A stretch of DNA of 64,000 bases from Lederbergia panacisoli (GCF_024626525.1 NZ_JANJGU010000003.1:1-64000); one strand, 5' to 3'; numbered from the stretch's first letter, positions 1 through 8,780 are shown. Numbers and translations are program-made. Notes: generated by a model not told the origin, from the letters alone.

Positions 1-2
1 CC

Positions 3-644
3 TGTATTGATACGATTGGTCATTCCTTTATCATTGATGGAAAGAGAATCAAAGCTGTTAACCAGTGGTATAACAAGGAAAATGCACGCCTTCAGTCCAT
101 TAAAGATCGGCAAAATGTCACACACCTGACCAAACGCCAAGTTTGCCTATTGCGAAGACGAAACCATATTTTACGCGATTATCTAAATAAGACAACCCAC
201 TACATTGTCAAGCATTGCCTTGATCATGGAATCGGTAAAATAGTCGTTGGACACAACAAAAGGTGGAAAGACAGATGTGACATGGGAAGGAAATCCAACC
301 AAAGATTTGTTCAGATCCCTCACAGTTTACTGATATCTAAACTCGAGAGCATGTGCGATCGGTATGGAATTGAATTCTTCCGACAGGAGGAAAGCTATAC
401 ATCACAATCCAGTTTTCTCGATGAGGATCACATCCCCGAATATGATAAAAAAGTAAATAGGAACCAAATTTTTTCGGGAAAGCGAGTCTTTCGTGGATTG
501 TATCGTACGTCCCGCTCCATCTTGGTAAATGCAGATTTGAATGGAGCGGCCAATATTTTACGGAAATGTACCCATACATCTGCGCTTGCAGGCAAGGTGG
601 CTAGGGGGCTTTTGGCAGTCCCGGTGAGAATTAAATTAGCATGA
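3..644 (+). CDS. tnpB: TnpB-type RNA-guided nuclease/transposon protein, 5'-truncated by window edge
   Basis: The reading frame is open from base 3, so the N-terminal half lies outside the window; only about the last 213 codons are visible. The C-terminal part shows RuvC-like blocks: GIGKIVVGHNK, the EESYTS block carrying the second acidic residue, and NADLNGAANILRK carrying the last Asp. The CxxC...CxxC zinc ribbon usual after the ESYTS block is absent; the segment reads SSFLDEDHIPEYDKK instead, as I recall for a TnpB subfamily that lacks these cysteines. TnpB of IS200/IS605-type elements is an RNA-guided DNA endonuclease that helps keep the element in place. No tnpA is visible. Family assignment is secure; activity cannot be judged because the first catalytic Asp is outside the window. 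Confidence 0.88.
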   Translation, partial: CIDTIGHSFIIDGKRIKAVNQWYNKENARLQSIKDRQNVTHLTKRQVCLLRRRNHILRDYLNKTTHYIVKHCLDHGIGKIVVGHNKRWKDRCDMGRKSNQRFVQIPHSLLISKLESMCDRYGIEFFRQEESYTSQSSFLDEDHIPEYDKKVNRNQIFSGKRVFRGLYRTSRSILVNADLNGAANILRKCTHTSALAGKVARGLLAVPVRIKLA

Positions 645-698
645 GTATTGCCGATTGAAACTCACAGAATCTCGTTCCTTTAGTGGCGAGTAGTTCAA
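645..698 (+). mobile_element. Right end of IS200/IS605-type element (hairpin plus TTCAA end)
   Basis: Immediately after tnpB lies a subterminal hairpin, CTCG..CC (671-678) pairing with GGCGAG (685-690), followed by TAGTTCAA ending at 698. This arrangement (3' tnpB end, short hairpin containing TTTAGT, TTCAA terminus) is typical of the right end of IS605-group elements, and in active systems the same region forms the 3' part of the omega RNA, with the flank after 698 acting as guide. The left end is outside the window. The boundary at 698 is inferred from the motif, not from a comparison. Confidence 0.7.
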
Positions 699-866
699 AT
701 TGGATATGGATATGAAGCCGCAGCAAGGGCATATTCAGTATTAAAACAATATAATATGTGTCAAAAAATGATTAAAATTGCTTATGAATATGTTGAGATA
801 ATCACTGATACTGGAAATAAGCAGCTATTATTAAATGATTTACATACCATTTCCTATTCAGCTTGA
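699..866 (+). pseudogene. C-terminal fragment of an interrupted gene
   Basis: Directly at the element boundary an open frame without a start continues for 55 codons to TGA at 864-866. It encodes a helical segment (EAAARAYSVLKQYN, then MIKIAYEYVEIITDTGNK) that resembles the end of a TPR-type protein, such as those fused to small regulators, but I do not recognise the family. The most economical reading is that the element inserted into the gene and left this 3' remnant. A terminator-like hairpin follows at 914-956, consistent with this being the end of an original gene. Confidence 0.5.
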
Positions 867-913
867 TAAAAAGACCTATGAATATTTCCAGGTAAAAGAA
901 TTCTTCCCATAAT

Positions 914-956
914 CCCCTCATATAATGTATTGATTACATTATGTGAGGGGGTTTTT
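914..956 (+). terminator. Intrinsic terminator overlapping the RBS of the next gene
   Basis: A 15-bp stem (914-928 with 936-950, all Watson-Crick apart from one G.U pair), 7-nt loop and following T run (952-956). It would end transcription of the interrupted upstream gene. The 3' arm contains the GAGGGGG ribosome site (945-951) of the ATG at 958, so the stem could also occlude translation of the next gene in read-through transcripts. Confidence 0.75.
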
Positions 957-957
957 C

Positions 958-1326
958 ATGGGGATCAAGTTAATTAAAATTGCTGTTGTTTACTTTTTGA
1001 TCGGAGTTTCATTTGGACTGTACATGTCCTTCACCCATGTTTTTAAACTGGCTACGGTTCATGTGCACATTAATTTACTTGGCTGGATGTCCCTTGCTGT
1101 TGCTGGTATTTTATATACTTTATTCCCAAAACTTGCTGAGGCATCCTCCGCTAAGGTGCACTTTTGGCTACACAATATCGGTTTACCGGTCATGATGATC
1201 AGTATTGCATTGGCAATATTGGAAGTAAGCCCAATCTTTTTCCTAATTGCCACGATAGGTGGAGTCGCGACAGTTATTGGAATCTTTTGTTTTGGATATA
1301 ATGTGTTGAAAAATTTAGGTTCTTAA
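958..1326 (+). CDS. Small haem-copper-oxidase subunit I-like membrane protein
   Basis: The 122-residue product is almost entirely four hydrophobic helices. The segment HVHINLLGWMSLAVAGILY resembles the His-containing helix of subunit I in cytochrome c oxidase / nitric oxide reductase proteins, a match commonly seen in short Bacillus proteins labelled cytochrome-c oxidase. It is far too short to be a catalytic subunit I and lacks the set of His ligands needed for the binuclear centre; a haem-binding or sensing role is only an inference. ATG at 958 is chosen because GAGGGGG lies 6-7 nt upstream; a GTG at 943 lies inside the hairpin and has no RBS. Monocistronic, closed by a terminator. Confidence 0.7.
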   Translation: MGIKLIKIAVVYFLIGVSFGLYMSFTHVFKLATVHVHINLLGWMSLAVAGILYTLFPKLAEASSAKVHFWLHNIGLPVMMISIALAILEVSPIFFLIATIGGVATVIGIFCFGYNVLKNLGS

Positions 1327-1334
1327 TTGACTTG

Positions 1335-1361
1335 GCATCCTAAAAAAAGGATGCTTTTTTG
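1335..1361 (+). terminator. Intrinsic terminator
   Basis: GCATCC (1335-1340) pairs with GGATGC (1349-1354), followed by six T. It closes the preceding membrane-protein gene. Confidence 0.85.
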
Positions 1362-1424
1362 TATAAAGGATAATATACAGTTTTGGAGAATTATATAGAT
1401 AAAAGAGTATAGGAGTATAGGGAA

Positions 1425-1979
1425 TTGAAAACAAACTTATATTTTGTAAGACATGCTCATTCAACATACACATCGGATGAACGGGGTAGACCGTTGTCAG
1501 TACGGGGGTTGAAGGATGCCCAGCTAGTAACAGACTTACTGAAGCTTGAAAAGATTGAGCGTGTCATATCAAGTCCATATAAACGTGCAATTCAAACTGT
1601 TGAAGGAATATCAAAATGGATTGATAAAGAGATTCGTATAGAAGAGGGTTTTAAGGAAAGAAAGCTTGCTGGGGTTCCAGTTGAAGATTTTAATGAAGCC
1701 ATTGTAAAAGTGTGGGAAAACCCTGAATTCTCATGGGAGGGTGGGGAATCTAACATCTCATCCCAACAAAGAGGAGTAGAGATAACACGGAAGATTCTTC
1801 ACGATTTTGAAGGAAATAATGTTGCCATCGGAACCCACGGAAATATTATGGTCCTTATTATGAATTATTTTGATCCGAAATTTAATTTTACCTTTTGGGA
1901 AAAGCTCGCTATGCCTGATATTTATAAATTAACTTTTGAAAAAACACAACTTGTAGATGTGAAACAAATATGGAGGTAA
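1425..1979 (+). CDS. Histidine phosphatase family protein
   Basis: A 184-residue cytoplasmic protein of the phosphoglycerate-mutase/histidine-phosphatase superfamily. The phospho-accepting RHA motif is at the N terminus (FVRHAHS, His10), an SSPYKRAIQT arginine segment follows near residue 45-55, and the second catalytic His is in GTHGN near residue 139. The substrate cannot be predicted; members act on sugar phosphates, nucleotides or small phosphorylated metabolites. TTG start with AGGAG about 10 nt upstream. Its last 10 bases overlap the next gene, which suggests translational coupling. Confidence 0.88.
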   Translation: MKTNLYFVRHAHSTYTSDERGRPLSVRGLKDAQLVTDLLKLEKIERVISSPYKRAIQTVEGISKWIDKEIRIEEGFKERKLAGVPVEDFNEAIVKVWENPEFSWEGGESNISSQQRGVEITRKILHDFEGNNVAIGTHGNIMVLIMNYFDPKFNFTFWEKLAMPDIYKLTFEKTQLVDVKQIWR

Positions 1980-2710
1980 GACAACTGGACAGATTAAATC
2001 CAATTCAAGCAGCTACACAATTTATTGAAGAAAGATTTCCAAATTGCCAAGGTGCATTATTGGCGGGGAGTATTGTAAGAGGAGAAGCAACGGAAACATC
2101 CGATCTCGATATTGTTATTTTTGATAAAGCCTTGGAAACAGCATTTAGAGAATCATTAGTTGCGCTGGGCTGGCCAATCGAAACTTTCGTACATAATTTA
2201 AGCTCTTACAAGTATTTTTTTCAGCAGGATTATGAAAGAGCTAGACCGTCATTGCCGAAAATGGTTTCCGAAGGGATAGTCATAAAAGATGAAGGGATTA
2301 TTCAAACCATTAAAGGAGAGGCGAATGAATTACTAAATAGAGGTCCGGAAAAATGGTCGGAAGAAACTGTAACCATGAAACGATACTTCATTACAGATAC
2401 GTTGGATGATTTTATCGGAAGTAAAAATCGGGATGAAGATATATTTATCGCGAATGCATTGGCTGATCTTGTTCATGAATTTGTCTTGCGGATAAATGGA
2501 CGATGGATTGGCTCATCCAAATGGGTCATGCGTGCTTTAAAAAAATACGACGCAACGTTTACCGATGAGTTTGTGGTTGCCTTCGATGAGTTTTATAGAT
2601 TAGGCGAAAAAGGTAAAATCATTATATTAGTAGATAAAGTGTTAGAACCGTATGGGGGAAGATTATTTGACGGTTTTTCGCTAGGGAAGAAAGATTCAAC
2701 TGATAGTTGA
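1970..2710 (+). CDS. Nucleotidyltransferase-domain protein
   Basis: A 246-residue protein with an N-terminal Pol-beta-type nucleotidyltransferase core: GS (33-34), RG, and the metal-binding SDLDIVI segment (Asp45 and Asp47). Such proteins transfer nucleotides to small molecules (for example aminoglycosides), proteins or RNA; the remaining roughly 180 helical residues do not reveal the acceptor. The ATG overlaps the end of the phosphatase gene; no strong RBS precedes it, and a GGAGG inside the first codons (1972-1976) could serve a slightly later start. Confidence 0.8.
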   Translation: MEVRQLDRLNPIQAATQFIEERFPNCQGALLAGSIVRGEATETSDLDIVIFDKALETAFRESLVALGWPIETFVHNLSSYKYFFQQDYERARPSLPKMVSEGIVIKDEGIIQTIKGEANELLNRGPEKWSEETVTMKRYFITDTLDDFIGSKNRDEDIFIANALADLVHEFVLRINGRWIGSSKWVMRALKKYDATFTDEFVVAFDEFYRLGEKGKIIILVDKVLEPYGGRLFDGFSLGKKDSTDS

Positions 2711-2769
2711 ATACATATGTTCAACCAATAGTTGATAGGTGGATAGGAGTAGGCATGTTACGATAAATA

Positions 2770-2797
2770 TTGACAGTGCGCGCTGTACTTATATCCA
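2770..2797 (+). promoter_or_regulatory. Candidate promoter with palindromic operator
   Basis: TTGACA at 2770-2775 is followed after 16 nt by a weak -10 (TATCCA, 2792-2797). The spacer carries a near-palindrome ACAG-tGCGCg-CTGT (2773-2786, one mismatch), which could be an operator, possibly for the XRE protein it precedes. Position supports a promoter; regulation is inference. Confidence 0.45.
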
Positions 2798-2812
2798 AAT
2801 GGAGGAGTTCAT

Positions 2813-3736
2813 ATGCTTGATACGAGAAAAATTGGTGCATACATTTCCAAGCTTCGAAAGGAACAAGACATGACACAAATGGAGCTGGCTGATCAGCTAA
2901 ATGTCAGCCACCAAGCTGTTTCTAAATGGGAGCGGGGAGAGTCGCTTCCGGATATCGGAACGCTTCCTGTGTTGGCGCAACTATTTGGTCAAACGGTTGA
3001 CGACATCATGAATGGCGGCGCTGCAATCAATCATCAAAAGTTTCAACATATCGGTAAAATCGTTGAAAAGGTCTCAGAGGATCGGACAGACGAGGTGGCA
3101 GAATTGATCAATACTGGCGAAGTGGATGTAGAAGAACTCGTTGAGGTTGCTCCTATTGTAAAAACAAGCAAGCTAAAAAAAATTACCGAACATCTAGATG
3201 TAGAACGTTTTAATATGGATATCATTGCTAGGCTCGCTCCTTTTCTTGACTCGGAAACGTTGGATGACCTAGTCAATCATGCCATCGAAGGAGAAGTGCC
3301 ATGGGATATCGTGACGAAAATAGCCCCTTTTCTAAGTCAAGATACATTGAATCAATTAGTTGATAAATCAATTGATGGGATCATTGATGTTCAAGAACTG
3401 GCCAGACTCGCGCCATTTCTCGGAAGGGAGCAACTGGATAAGTTAGTCCGCCATGCTGAAGAGGGGAGTTTTAATTGGAATATTGTCCAGTCACTCGCCC
3501 CGTTCATTAGTAAAGAAACATTAGGCCGTCTAGTCAACCAAGTAGTAGAGGGTAAGCTAGATGCAAGTCGGATTGTAAGTCTTGCTCCTTTTCTTGGTAA
3601 AGAAAATATCGAGAAGTTAATCAATGAAGCAGAATTGGTGAATCTTAACCCAGACATTCTGGCAAGTCTTGCCCCATTTATTGATCAAGGGACGTTAAGG
3701 AATTTGGTGACTAGTTTAATATCAAAGGGTAGATGA
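2813..3736 (+). CDS. XRE-family transcriptional regulator with C-terminal repeat domain
   Basis: Residues about 6-62 form a Cro/C1-type helix-turn-helix (TQMELADQLNVSHQAVSKWE). The rest of the 307 residues is an unusual tail of about six repeats of 29-30 residues with consensus xIxxLAPFLxxExLxxLVxxaxEG, giving an all-helical solenoid-like region, probably for protein or ligand contact. This architecture is seen in Bacillus annotations as a helix-turn-helix protein of unknown target. Good RBS (GGAGGAG) before the ATG at 2813. Monocistronic. Confidence 0.85.
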   Translation: MLDTRKIGAYISKLRKEQDMTQMELADQLNVSHQAVSKWERGESLPDIGTLPVLAQLFGQTVDDIMNGGAAINHQKFQHIGKIVEKVSEDRTDEVAELINTGEVDVEELVEVAPIVKTSKLKKITEHLDVERFNMDIIARLAPFLDSETLDDLVNHAIEGEVPWDIVTKIAPFLSQDTLNQLVDKSIDGIIDVQELARLAPFLGREQLDKLVRHAEEGSFNWNIVQSLAPFISKETLGRLVNQVVEGKLDASRIVSLAPFLGKENIEKLINEAELVNLNPDILASLAPFIDQGTLRNLVTSLISKGR

Positions 3737-3820
3737 AAATGTATATTAACTTTTTCATAATATAGAGTTTAGGCAATGTCTAACGACTACAGTTGTTAAA
3801 TACACTAAGGAGTGCTAATT

Positions 3821-4261
3821 ATGGAAGCAGTTATTATTAATCAAGAAAAAACCTTTACGTTGTTCGGATTTTCCAAACATCATGCTCAAAACAAAGCTTA
3901 CAGTGAAACAATGTTTGAATTATTGGATCAGGTTTGGGAGGAGGTAAGGAATAAAAAGCTTTCTCATAAAGGCATTAATCATGTTGTTTATGATGATGAC
4001 CATATGGTATTTGCTGGGATTGAGTTGAATTTTCCATCTGAAGAAGATCCATCATTAGAAAAGAGGACTATTCACTTTAACAAATATGCTTATTGCAAAC
4101 ACATCGGACCATATAGCGAATTGGATAAATCTTATAAGGAAATTCAATCGGCAATAGAGACTTCGGGAGAACATCATCAATTTCCGACAATGGAGATTTA
4201 CGGCCATTGGAATGAGGATGAATCGAAGCTTGAGACCGAGATTATCTATAATCTTAAATAA
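3821..4261 (+). CDS. GyrI-like / AraC effector-binding-domain protein
   Basis: A 146-residue protein resembling the stand-alone GyrI-like small-molecule-binding fold: N-terminal strand VIINQEKTFTLFGFS, central VFAGIELNF, KYAYCKHIGPYSEL, and a C-terminal MEIYGHW...ETEIIYNL. These domains bind small amphipathic compounds, and some inhibit gyrase or act as drug-sensing domains; the ligand is unknown. ATG at 3821 is chosen because AAGGAG (3807-3812) is 8 nt upstream; the GTG at 3812 overlaps that RBS. Monocistronic, ending at a shared terminator. Confidence 0.75.
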   Translation: MEAVIINQEKTFTLFGFSKHHAQNKAYSETMFELLDQVWEEVRNKKLSHKGINHVVYDDDHMVFAGIELNFPSEEDPSLEKRTIHFNKYAYCKHIGPYSELDKSYKEIQSAIETSGEHHQFPTMEIYGHWNEDESKLETEIIYNLK

Positions 4262-4273
4262 AATACTTGCTAA

Positions 4274-4305
4274 AAAGGTGTCCGAAAATTTATATGGACA
4301 CCTTT
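4274..4305. terminator. Terminator between convergent genes
   Basis: AAAGGTGTCC (4274-4283) pairs perfectly with GGACACCTTT (4296-4305). On the minus strand it is followed by TTTTT, making a strong terminator for the LacI-family gene; on the plus strand the U-tract is weak. Confidence 0.8.
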
Positions 4306-4310
4306 CCTGA

Positions 4311-5279
4311 TCATTTCAACTTCCCCACAGAACCGCCCTTAATCAATTCAACAGTAATCTCCTGCGGTTTAGTTTTCTCATTTTTAATTAACTGAATCAA
4401 TTGCTCTGCAGCTTTAGAACCCCAGTCTTTTTTTGAATAATGGATAGTCGATAGTCTAGGATGAACATATTGTGATACTTCAATATCATCAAAACCAATA
4501 ATATGGATATGTTCGCCAACAATGTAATCAGTGCTGGACAAATAATTATACATTCCGATTGCCATTTCGTCGTTAAAACAGAAGACGGCAACAGGATCTG
4601 TATAGTTCTCTATGATTTGTTGGGCTGCACGTTCTCCCGATGGCTTGTCAAAGTCGCCCATTATGATTTGATAAGAAACAGAAGGGTGATTTTCCATTAG
4701 TTCTTGAACAAAGTGCAATCTTTGTTCAGAATCATAGGAACCTGGAGAGCCGGATATGAATACAATTTGATCGTGTCCGTTCTCAATCAGGAAATTCACA
4801 GCGAGCTCGGAACCCATTTTATTATCAAGCAACACCCGCTCAATATTAGGGTGCTCAATTTCCCGATCTAGAACAACAAGCTTGTGTCCGCGCTCTGCAT
4901 AGGTTATAAGTTCTTCATCAGGAAATGTTGCATCTAGTACAATGGCACCGTCGATAATTCCTTCTGGCAAAAAACGGTGAGACTCTTTTCCGGTACACAC
5001 AATCAAATCGTAGTCTTTAAGATTCAAGGTCTCCCGCATTCCATGTAAAAGCTGCCCAAAAAAAGGACCGCTGTAATCCGTTAAAAAGGCCCCAATAATC
5101 TTCGTATTGCGCTTTTTTAATGTTCTTGCTGCTGCGTTCGGTATGTAATTCAGTTCTTTTGCAATAGCAAGTATCTTGGCACTTGTTTCTTCCGTCACCT
5201 TCGGGCTGCCATTCAAAGCATAGGAGACAGTTGAAATGGAAACACCTGCTTTTTTTGCTATATCTTTTATGCTGACCAT
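4311..5279 (-). CDS. LacI-family transcriptional regulator
   Basis: A 322-residue repressor: N-terminal LacI helix-turn-helix and hinge (IKDIAKKAGVSISTVSYALNG, residues 3-23), followed by a periplasmic-binding-protein-like sugar-sensing core (residues about 60-320). The start at 5279 is chosen because the HTH begins there and GGAGAG lies upstream; a longer frame to 5348 would add 23 residues with no family match. It lies immediately downstream of, and in the same direction as, the GH94 gene, whose promoter is flanked by LacI-type operators (8781-8800 and 8848-8865), so it is the probable regulator of that gene. The inducer is unknown. Confidence 0.9.
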   Translation of the reverse strand: MVSIKDIAKKAGVSISTVSYALNGSPKVTEETSAKILAIAKELNYIPNAAARTLKKRNTKIIGAFLTDYSGPFFGQLLHGMRETLNLKDYDLIVCTGKESHRFLPEGIIDGAIVLDATFPDEELITYAERGHKLVVLDREIEHPNIERVLLDNKMGSELAVNFLIENGHDQIVFISGSPGSYDSEQRLHFVQELMENHPSVSYQIIMGDFDKPSGERAAQQIIENYTDPVAVFCFNDEMAIGMYNYLSSTDYIVGEHIHIIGFDDIEVSQYVHPRLSTIHYSKKDWGSKAAEQLIQLIKNEKTKPQEITVELIKGGSVGKLK

Positions 5280-5349
5280 GGCGCTCTCTCCATTCTTACA
5301 AATCCAGTTACTTCTAATGTATCGATAGTTTTTGATTTTGACAATCACA

Positions 5350-5386
5350 AAAAATAAAAGCAGCGGTCAAATGTGCCGCCGCTTTT
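5350..5386 (-). terminator. Terminator between GH94 gene and lacI-type gene
   Basis: Read on the minus strand, AAAAGCGGCGGC (5386-5375) pairs with the segment at 5367-5356 through a G.U-containing stem, followed by TTTATTTTTT. It separates the phosphorylase gene from the regulator, so the regulator would depend on read-through or its own promoter. Confidence 0.75.
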
Positions 5387-5390
5387 GCTA

Positions 5391-8300
5391 TCAAATGGAT
5401 ATTTCTATTGTATTTTGTCTGTCGTTCAATCGCTGAGTCCAATCTTCTACAGCTATACGGACTCCGCCTTTGCGATATGGATTATCAATACGGTCTATAT
5501 CTACCGTTTCACTGTTTATTTTAATTGAGCGTTCAGCAGCGCCTGTCAATTCGTATACAAAGGTAACTGGCTTACCGTCAATTTCAAAATCAAAGTGAAG
5601 ACCATTTAGTGTATCAGGTAGTACTGGATCGATAATTAAGTCTCCCGCTTCGATACGAATCCCAAGAACATTTGAAATCAATTGATTCATGTAAATTCCC
5701 GGGCCGCTCGAATAAATGCGCCAGCCGCCTTTAACAGCAACAGAACCAGTTCTTAATTCATTAAATCTTTCTTGTGCTTCGTAGCGTGTGTTAAACTTCC
5801 CGTCAGAACTGCTGAAATATGAATTACTTTGGCGAATTTCAGCATTTGGAACAGCTTGCTGAATGCTAACTGGATTGATGATTTCAAGCCCTCTCCATGC
5901 ATCTTGCGCTTTTCCGAGTTTCGCCATTGCTTCAATATAGCGAATGTGAGCATGAACATATTGTAATCCAACTTCACGGCCAAAGTTTGAAGCTTGTTCA
6001 GCACGTTTGAAATTAGTACTTACTCCACCTTCATAGTTTGCTGGGCGATTCATCAACCGAACCCCATCTGGACAGAAGAATGTTTCTTGAATAAGTTCAT
6101 AATGTGCTTCAGCTTGTTCCGGAGTTAAAAGCTCACTGATCATGCTGCGTGTCATTGGTAATAGACGGTATTGGATACCCGTTTTCGTATCCTCTGGGTG
6201 AAGCATTTTTTCTGGCTGGCCTGCTTTTTCCATGTATAAGAATCCAGGAATGATATTGGATGGTGACATATACTTGTGGAAGTCAGCGTTAATACCAGTT
6301 GCTAGTTCGTATAATTCTTTCGATTCTACTGGATTAACTTTTTCAAGTGCTTTTGCAAGCTGTTTAATAGATTGATAAGTCAACGCGACTGTCCAGCTGC
6401 TTGCCATATATTGCTTCAGTTGAGCGTTTGCCGGTTGCAATGTATCATCCCAATCCCCATCTCCGTAAGAAGATAGGTATGTGTCATGCAAGAAATGATT
6501 TTTAATATAATCGATTTCTTTTTTAGCATGATCGAAGATTGTAGCAGTTTCTTCCGTGAACTGGAAGCTGCCTCGATTCATATATGGAACTTCTTCCTCT
6601 AAAATTCCAAAATCCTGCGTCACATTTAGATAGTCGCTCAATACTTTCAATGGCCAAACAATGATATCTCCGTGGCTTTCTCCAGCTTGAATGTTTAAAT
6701 AACGATCAAACATAAACCATTGCGGCCAGTTTCCATCATCTTCGAACTGATGAGAGAATACTGTTTTTACAATATTTTTCACTACATCATATTTTTGTGT
6801 TGCCATAAAATATTCAACTGGCCCTTGGCACACATCACGAGTTCCCCAAGCCGCTCCGCCATATTGCTCTAGCCCGTGTGGAACAGAATAGTGAACAAGC
6901 ATATTATGCGTATACCACCAAGCAAGCGTGTTGAATTTTTCAATGGAATCTGGTGTTGAGCCCTGAAGGGATAATTTAAATCCATTCATCGTTTTCTTGA
7001 AAAATTCACGGTATTGTTCAATTTCATTTACAGCGTCACATTCAGCAAAAGGCACAGCTTTACCATGTAAAAGACCTTGAACTGTCATGGACCAATCAGC
7101 TGTTTCATTAACTTCAAAAACAACAAGTGATGCACAGTTGGCTGCCACATTTTCAGCCAATAATTGTTCATCAGCAACGGTGAATTCTGCTCCTGTTACT
7201 CGTAAACGATATGTTAAGTCAGGATAATTATTTTTATTAAAAGCACCTTGACCTGCTTTAAAAGTTAGAATGTCATTTGTTCTCTCCATAACAAATGGTG
7301 ATTGATACTCATTGGCATCCATAATAACTTGATTTGTAACAAGATAAGGATAAGCATTTCCACTTAATGTACGGACTTGCAAATGTACTTCGGTTGAGTT
7401 AACCGTCGTAAAGTTAGTAATGATGATCGTGTCGGTAGCCGTTTTATAATACCAGCGCGCATAGTTAAAGCCTAATTCAAATAGAGAAGGCATCGTTAAC
7501 AGTTGATAACTGTCGTTCATTTTTACATAAATGCGTTGACCCGAAGTTTTCATTACGTTTAGGGCATTTCTAGCATTCGTATTGAATTTGTTAAAAGAAG
7601 TATTGCCAATTACAAGCTGACAGTTAAAAATTCCATACATATAGGATGTCGTTGTAATGACATCTTCGATATCCTCTACATTGTTTCCACTCATCAAAAT
7701 ATGTCCGTGTGGGCGTTCAACTAGTAGTTCTTTTTCCTTCAGGACAATGTGTTCATGTGTATCCGTAAAGAAAGAAAGAAGTGTTTCTCCGTCCCATTCC
7801 TCTTGGTGACGATTTGGGAAGAGACTGTTGATTTCTTCCATTGTCATTGTTTGAGTTTGGAATGCTTCACCAATAGAAGGAGAGATAGATACTTTCTCAG
7901 CAGAAGTAAAATCAGCGATTTCTTTTTGCTTAGTTTGTTCCCATGCATCCATTATTTCATTTTCAAACTCTAAAGAGGCAATGGCTTCTGCATGATTTTC
8001 TTTAAAAAGACCATAAAATACGAACTGCGCGGAACCGGAAAGCTTAACACGTTCTGATTGAAGTGCAGTATACGTAAACTCATATTGATATACTTCATTT
8101 GCGAGTGTTGCTTTCGACAATGCTTCCGGTTTGTTTGTCTCTTTATATGACTTTCCGAAAAACTGGAATCCATCGGTCGAATAACCAACCAATTTGGATA
8201 ATGCCCCTTGCTGCAAATAAGGGAAACCTGTAGATTGCGGTTGGTTTTGACGGGAGCAAACAATATAGCCTCTATTGTCATCGTTAAACACTTTATTATC

Positions 8301-8735
8301 AACGTATTGGGACATATACGATTCATTGGAACGAACCGCTCCTTGGTCTGCAAGACCGATGTCCTGTGCATAAATAACATCCACTTCTACATCAGAACCA
8401 TCTACTGCTACGTCCCAAAACCAAATGTTTTGATTTGTTAATGTAAACGTAACTTTGTAGTTAACTTGTTTATAAGAACCTTCCCAACTAGCTTGGTTAT
8501 CAGAATAGGAGAACGTACTAGTAGATTGCACGCCAAGCAGGGGAATAGCTTCAATTTTTTCATCTTCATGAAAACGTAAATATATATTATTTAACGAACC
8601 ATCAAGTGGATTTGCAATCCATTGACTGATCATAAGATGATTGGAAGTAGCAACATGCAAATCTCCGCTATTTAAAAATGAAAATTGCATACTCCCTGCA
8701 TTCATCTTAATCGTTGAATCTGTAATAGTAGTCAT
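5391..8735 (-). CDS. GH94-type glycoside phosphorylase, 1,2-beta-oligoglucan phosphorylase-like
   Basis: A 1114-residue cytoplasmic protein without signal peptide. The N-terminal half is beta-rich (super-sandwich type); the C-terminal half carries an (alpha/alpha)6 catalytic region with GAAWGTRDVCQGP, ESHGDIIVWPL and the GDGDWDD segment (about residues 755-762) that contains the catalytic Asp in GH94 phosphorylases. Ordinary cellobiose phosphorylases are about 800 residues; the roughly 1110-residue length and these motifs fit better the 1,2-beta-oligoglucan (sophorose-series) phosphorylases described in Listeria and clostridia, which convert beta-1,2-glucan oligosaccharides plus phosphate to glucose 1-phosphate. 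Substrate is therefore inference. ATG at 8735 has GAGGGAG upstream. Expression appears to be under LacI-type control. Confidence 0.75.
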   Translation of the reverse strand: MTTITDSTIKMNAGSMQFSFLNSGDLHVATSNHLMISQWIANPLDGSLNNIYLRFHEDEKIEAIPLLGVQSTSTFSYSDNQASWEGSYKQVNYKVTFTLTNQNIWFWDVAVDGSDVEVDVIYAQDIGLADQGAVRSNESYMSQYVDNKVFNDDNRGYIVCSRQNQPQSTGFPYLQQGALSKLVGYSTDGFQFFGKSYKETNKPEALSKATLANEVYQYEFTYTALQSERVKLSGSAQFVFYGLFKENHAEAIASLEFENEIMDAWEQTKQKEIADFTSAEKVSISPSIGEAFQTQTMTMEEINSLFPNRHQEEWDGETLLSFFTDTHEHIVLKEKELLVERPHGHILMSGNNVEDIEDVITTTSYMYGIFNCQLVIGNTSFNKFNTNARNALNVMKTSGQRIYVKMNDSYQLLTMPSLFELGFNYARWYYKTATDTIIITNFTTVNSTEVHLQVRTLSGNAYPYLVTNQVIMDANEYQSPFVMERTNDILTFKAGQGAFNKNNYPDLTYRLRVTGAEFTVADEQLLAENVAANCASLVVFEVNETADWSMTVQGLLHGKAVPFAECDAVNEIEQYREFFKKTMNGFKLSLQGSTPDSIEKFNTLAWWYTHNMLVHYSVPHGLEQYGGAAWGTRDVCQGPVEYFMATQKYDVVKNIVKTVFSHQFEDDGNWPQWFMFDRYLNIQAGESHGDIIVWPLKVLSDYLNVTQDFGILEEEVPYMNRGSFQFTEETATIFDHAKKEIDYIKNHFLHDTYLSSYGDGDWDDTLQPANAQLKQYMASSWTVALTYQSIKQLAKALEKVNPVESKELYELATGINADFHKYMSPSNIIPGFLYMEKAGQPEKMLHPEDTKTGIQYRLLPMTRSMISELLTPEQAEAHYELIQETFFCPDGVRLMNRPANYEGGVSTNFKRAEQASNFGREVGLQYVHAHIRYIEAMAKLGKAQDAWRGLEIINPVSIQQAVPNAEIRQSNSYFSSSDGKFNTRYEAQERFNELRTGSVAVKGGWRIYSSGPGIYMNQLISNVLGIRIEAGDLIIDPVLPDTLNGLHFDFEIDGKPVTFVYELTGAAERSIKINSETVDIDRIDNPYRKGGVRIAVEDWTQRLNDRQNTIEISI

Positions 8736-8780
8736 GATTAACTCCCTCGAATCATTGATATTTTACTGAATTAAATCCGG

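Noticed and set aside
958-1326. Functional terminal oxidase subunit
   Set aside because: Only four helices and too few His ligands for a haem-copper centre.
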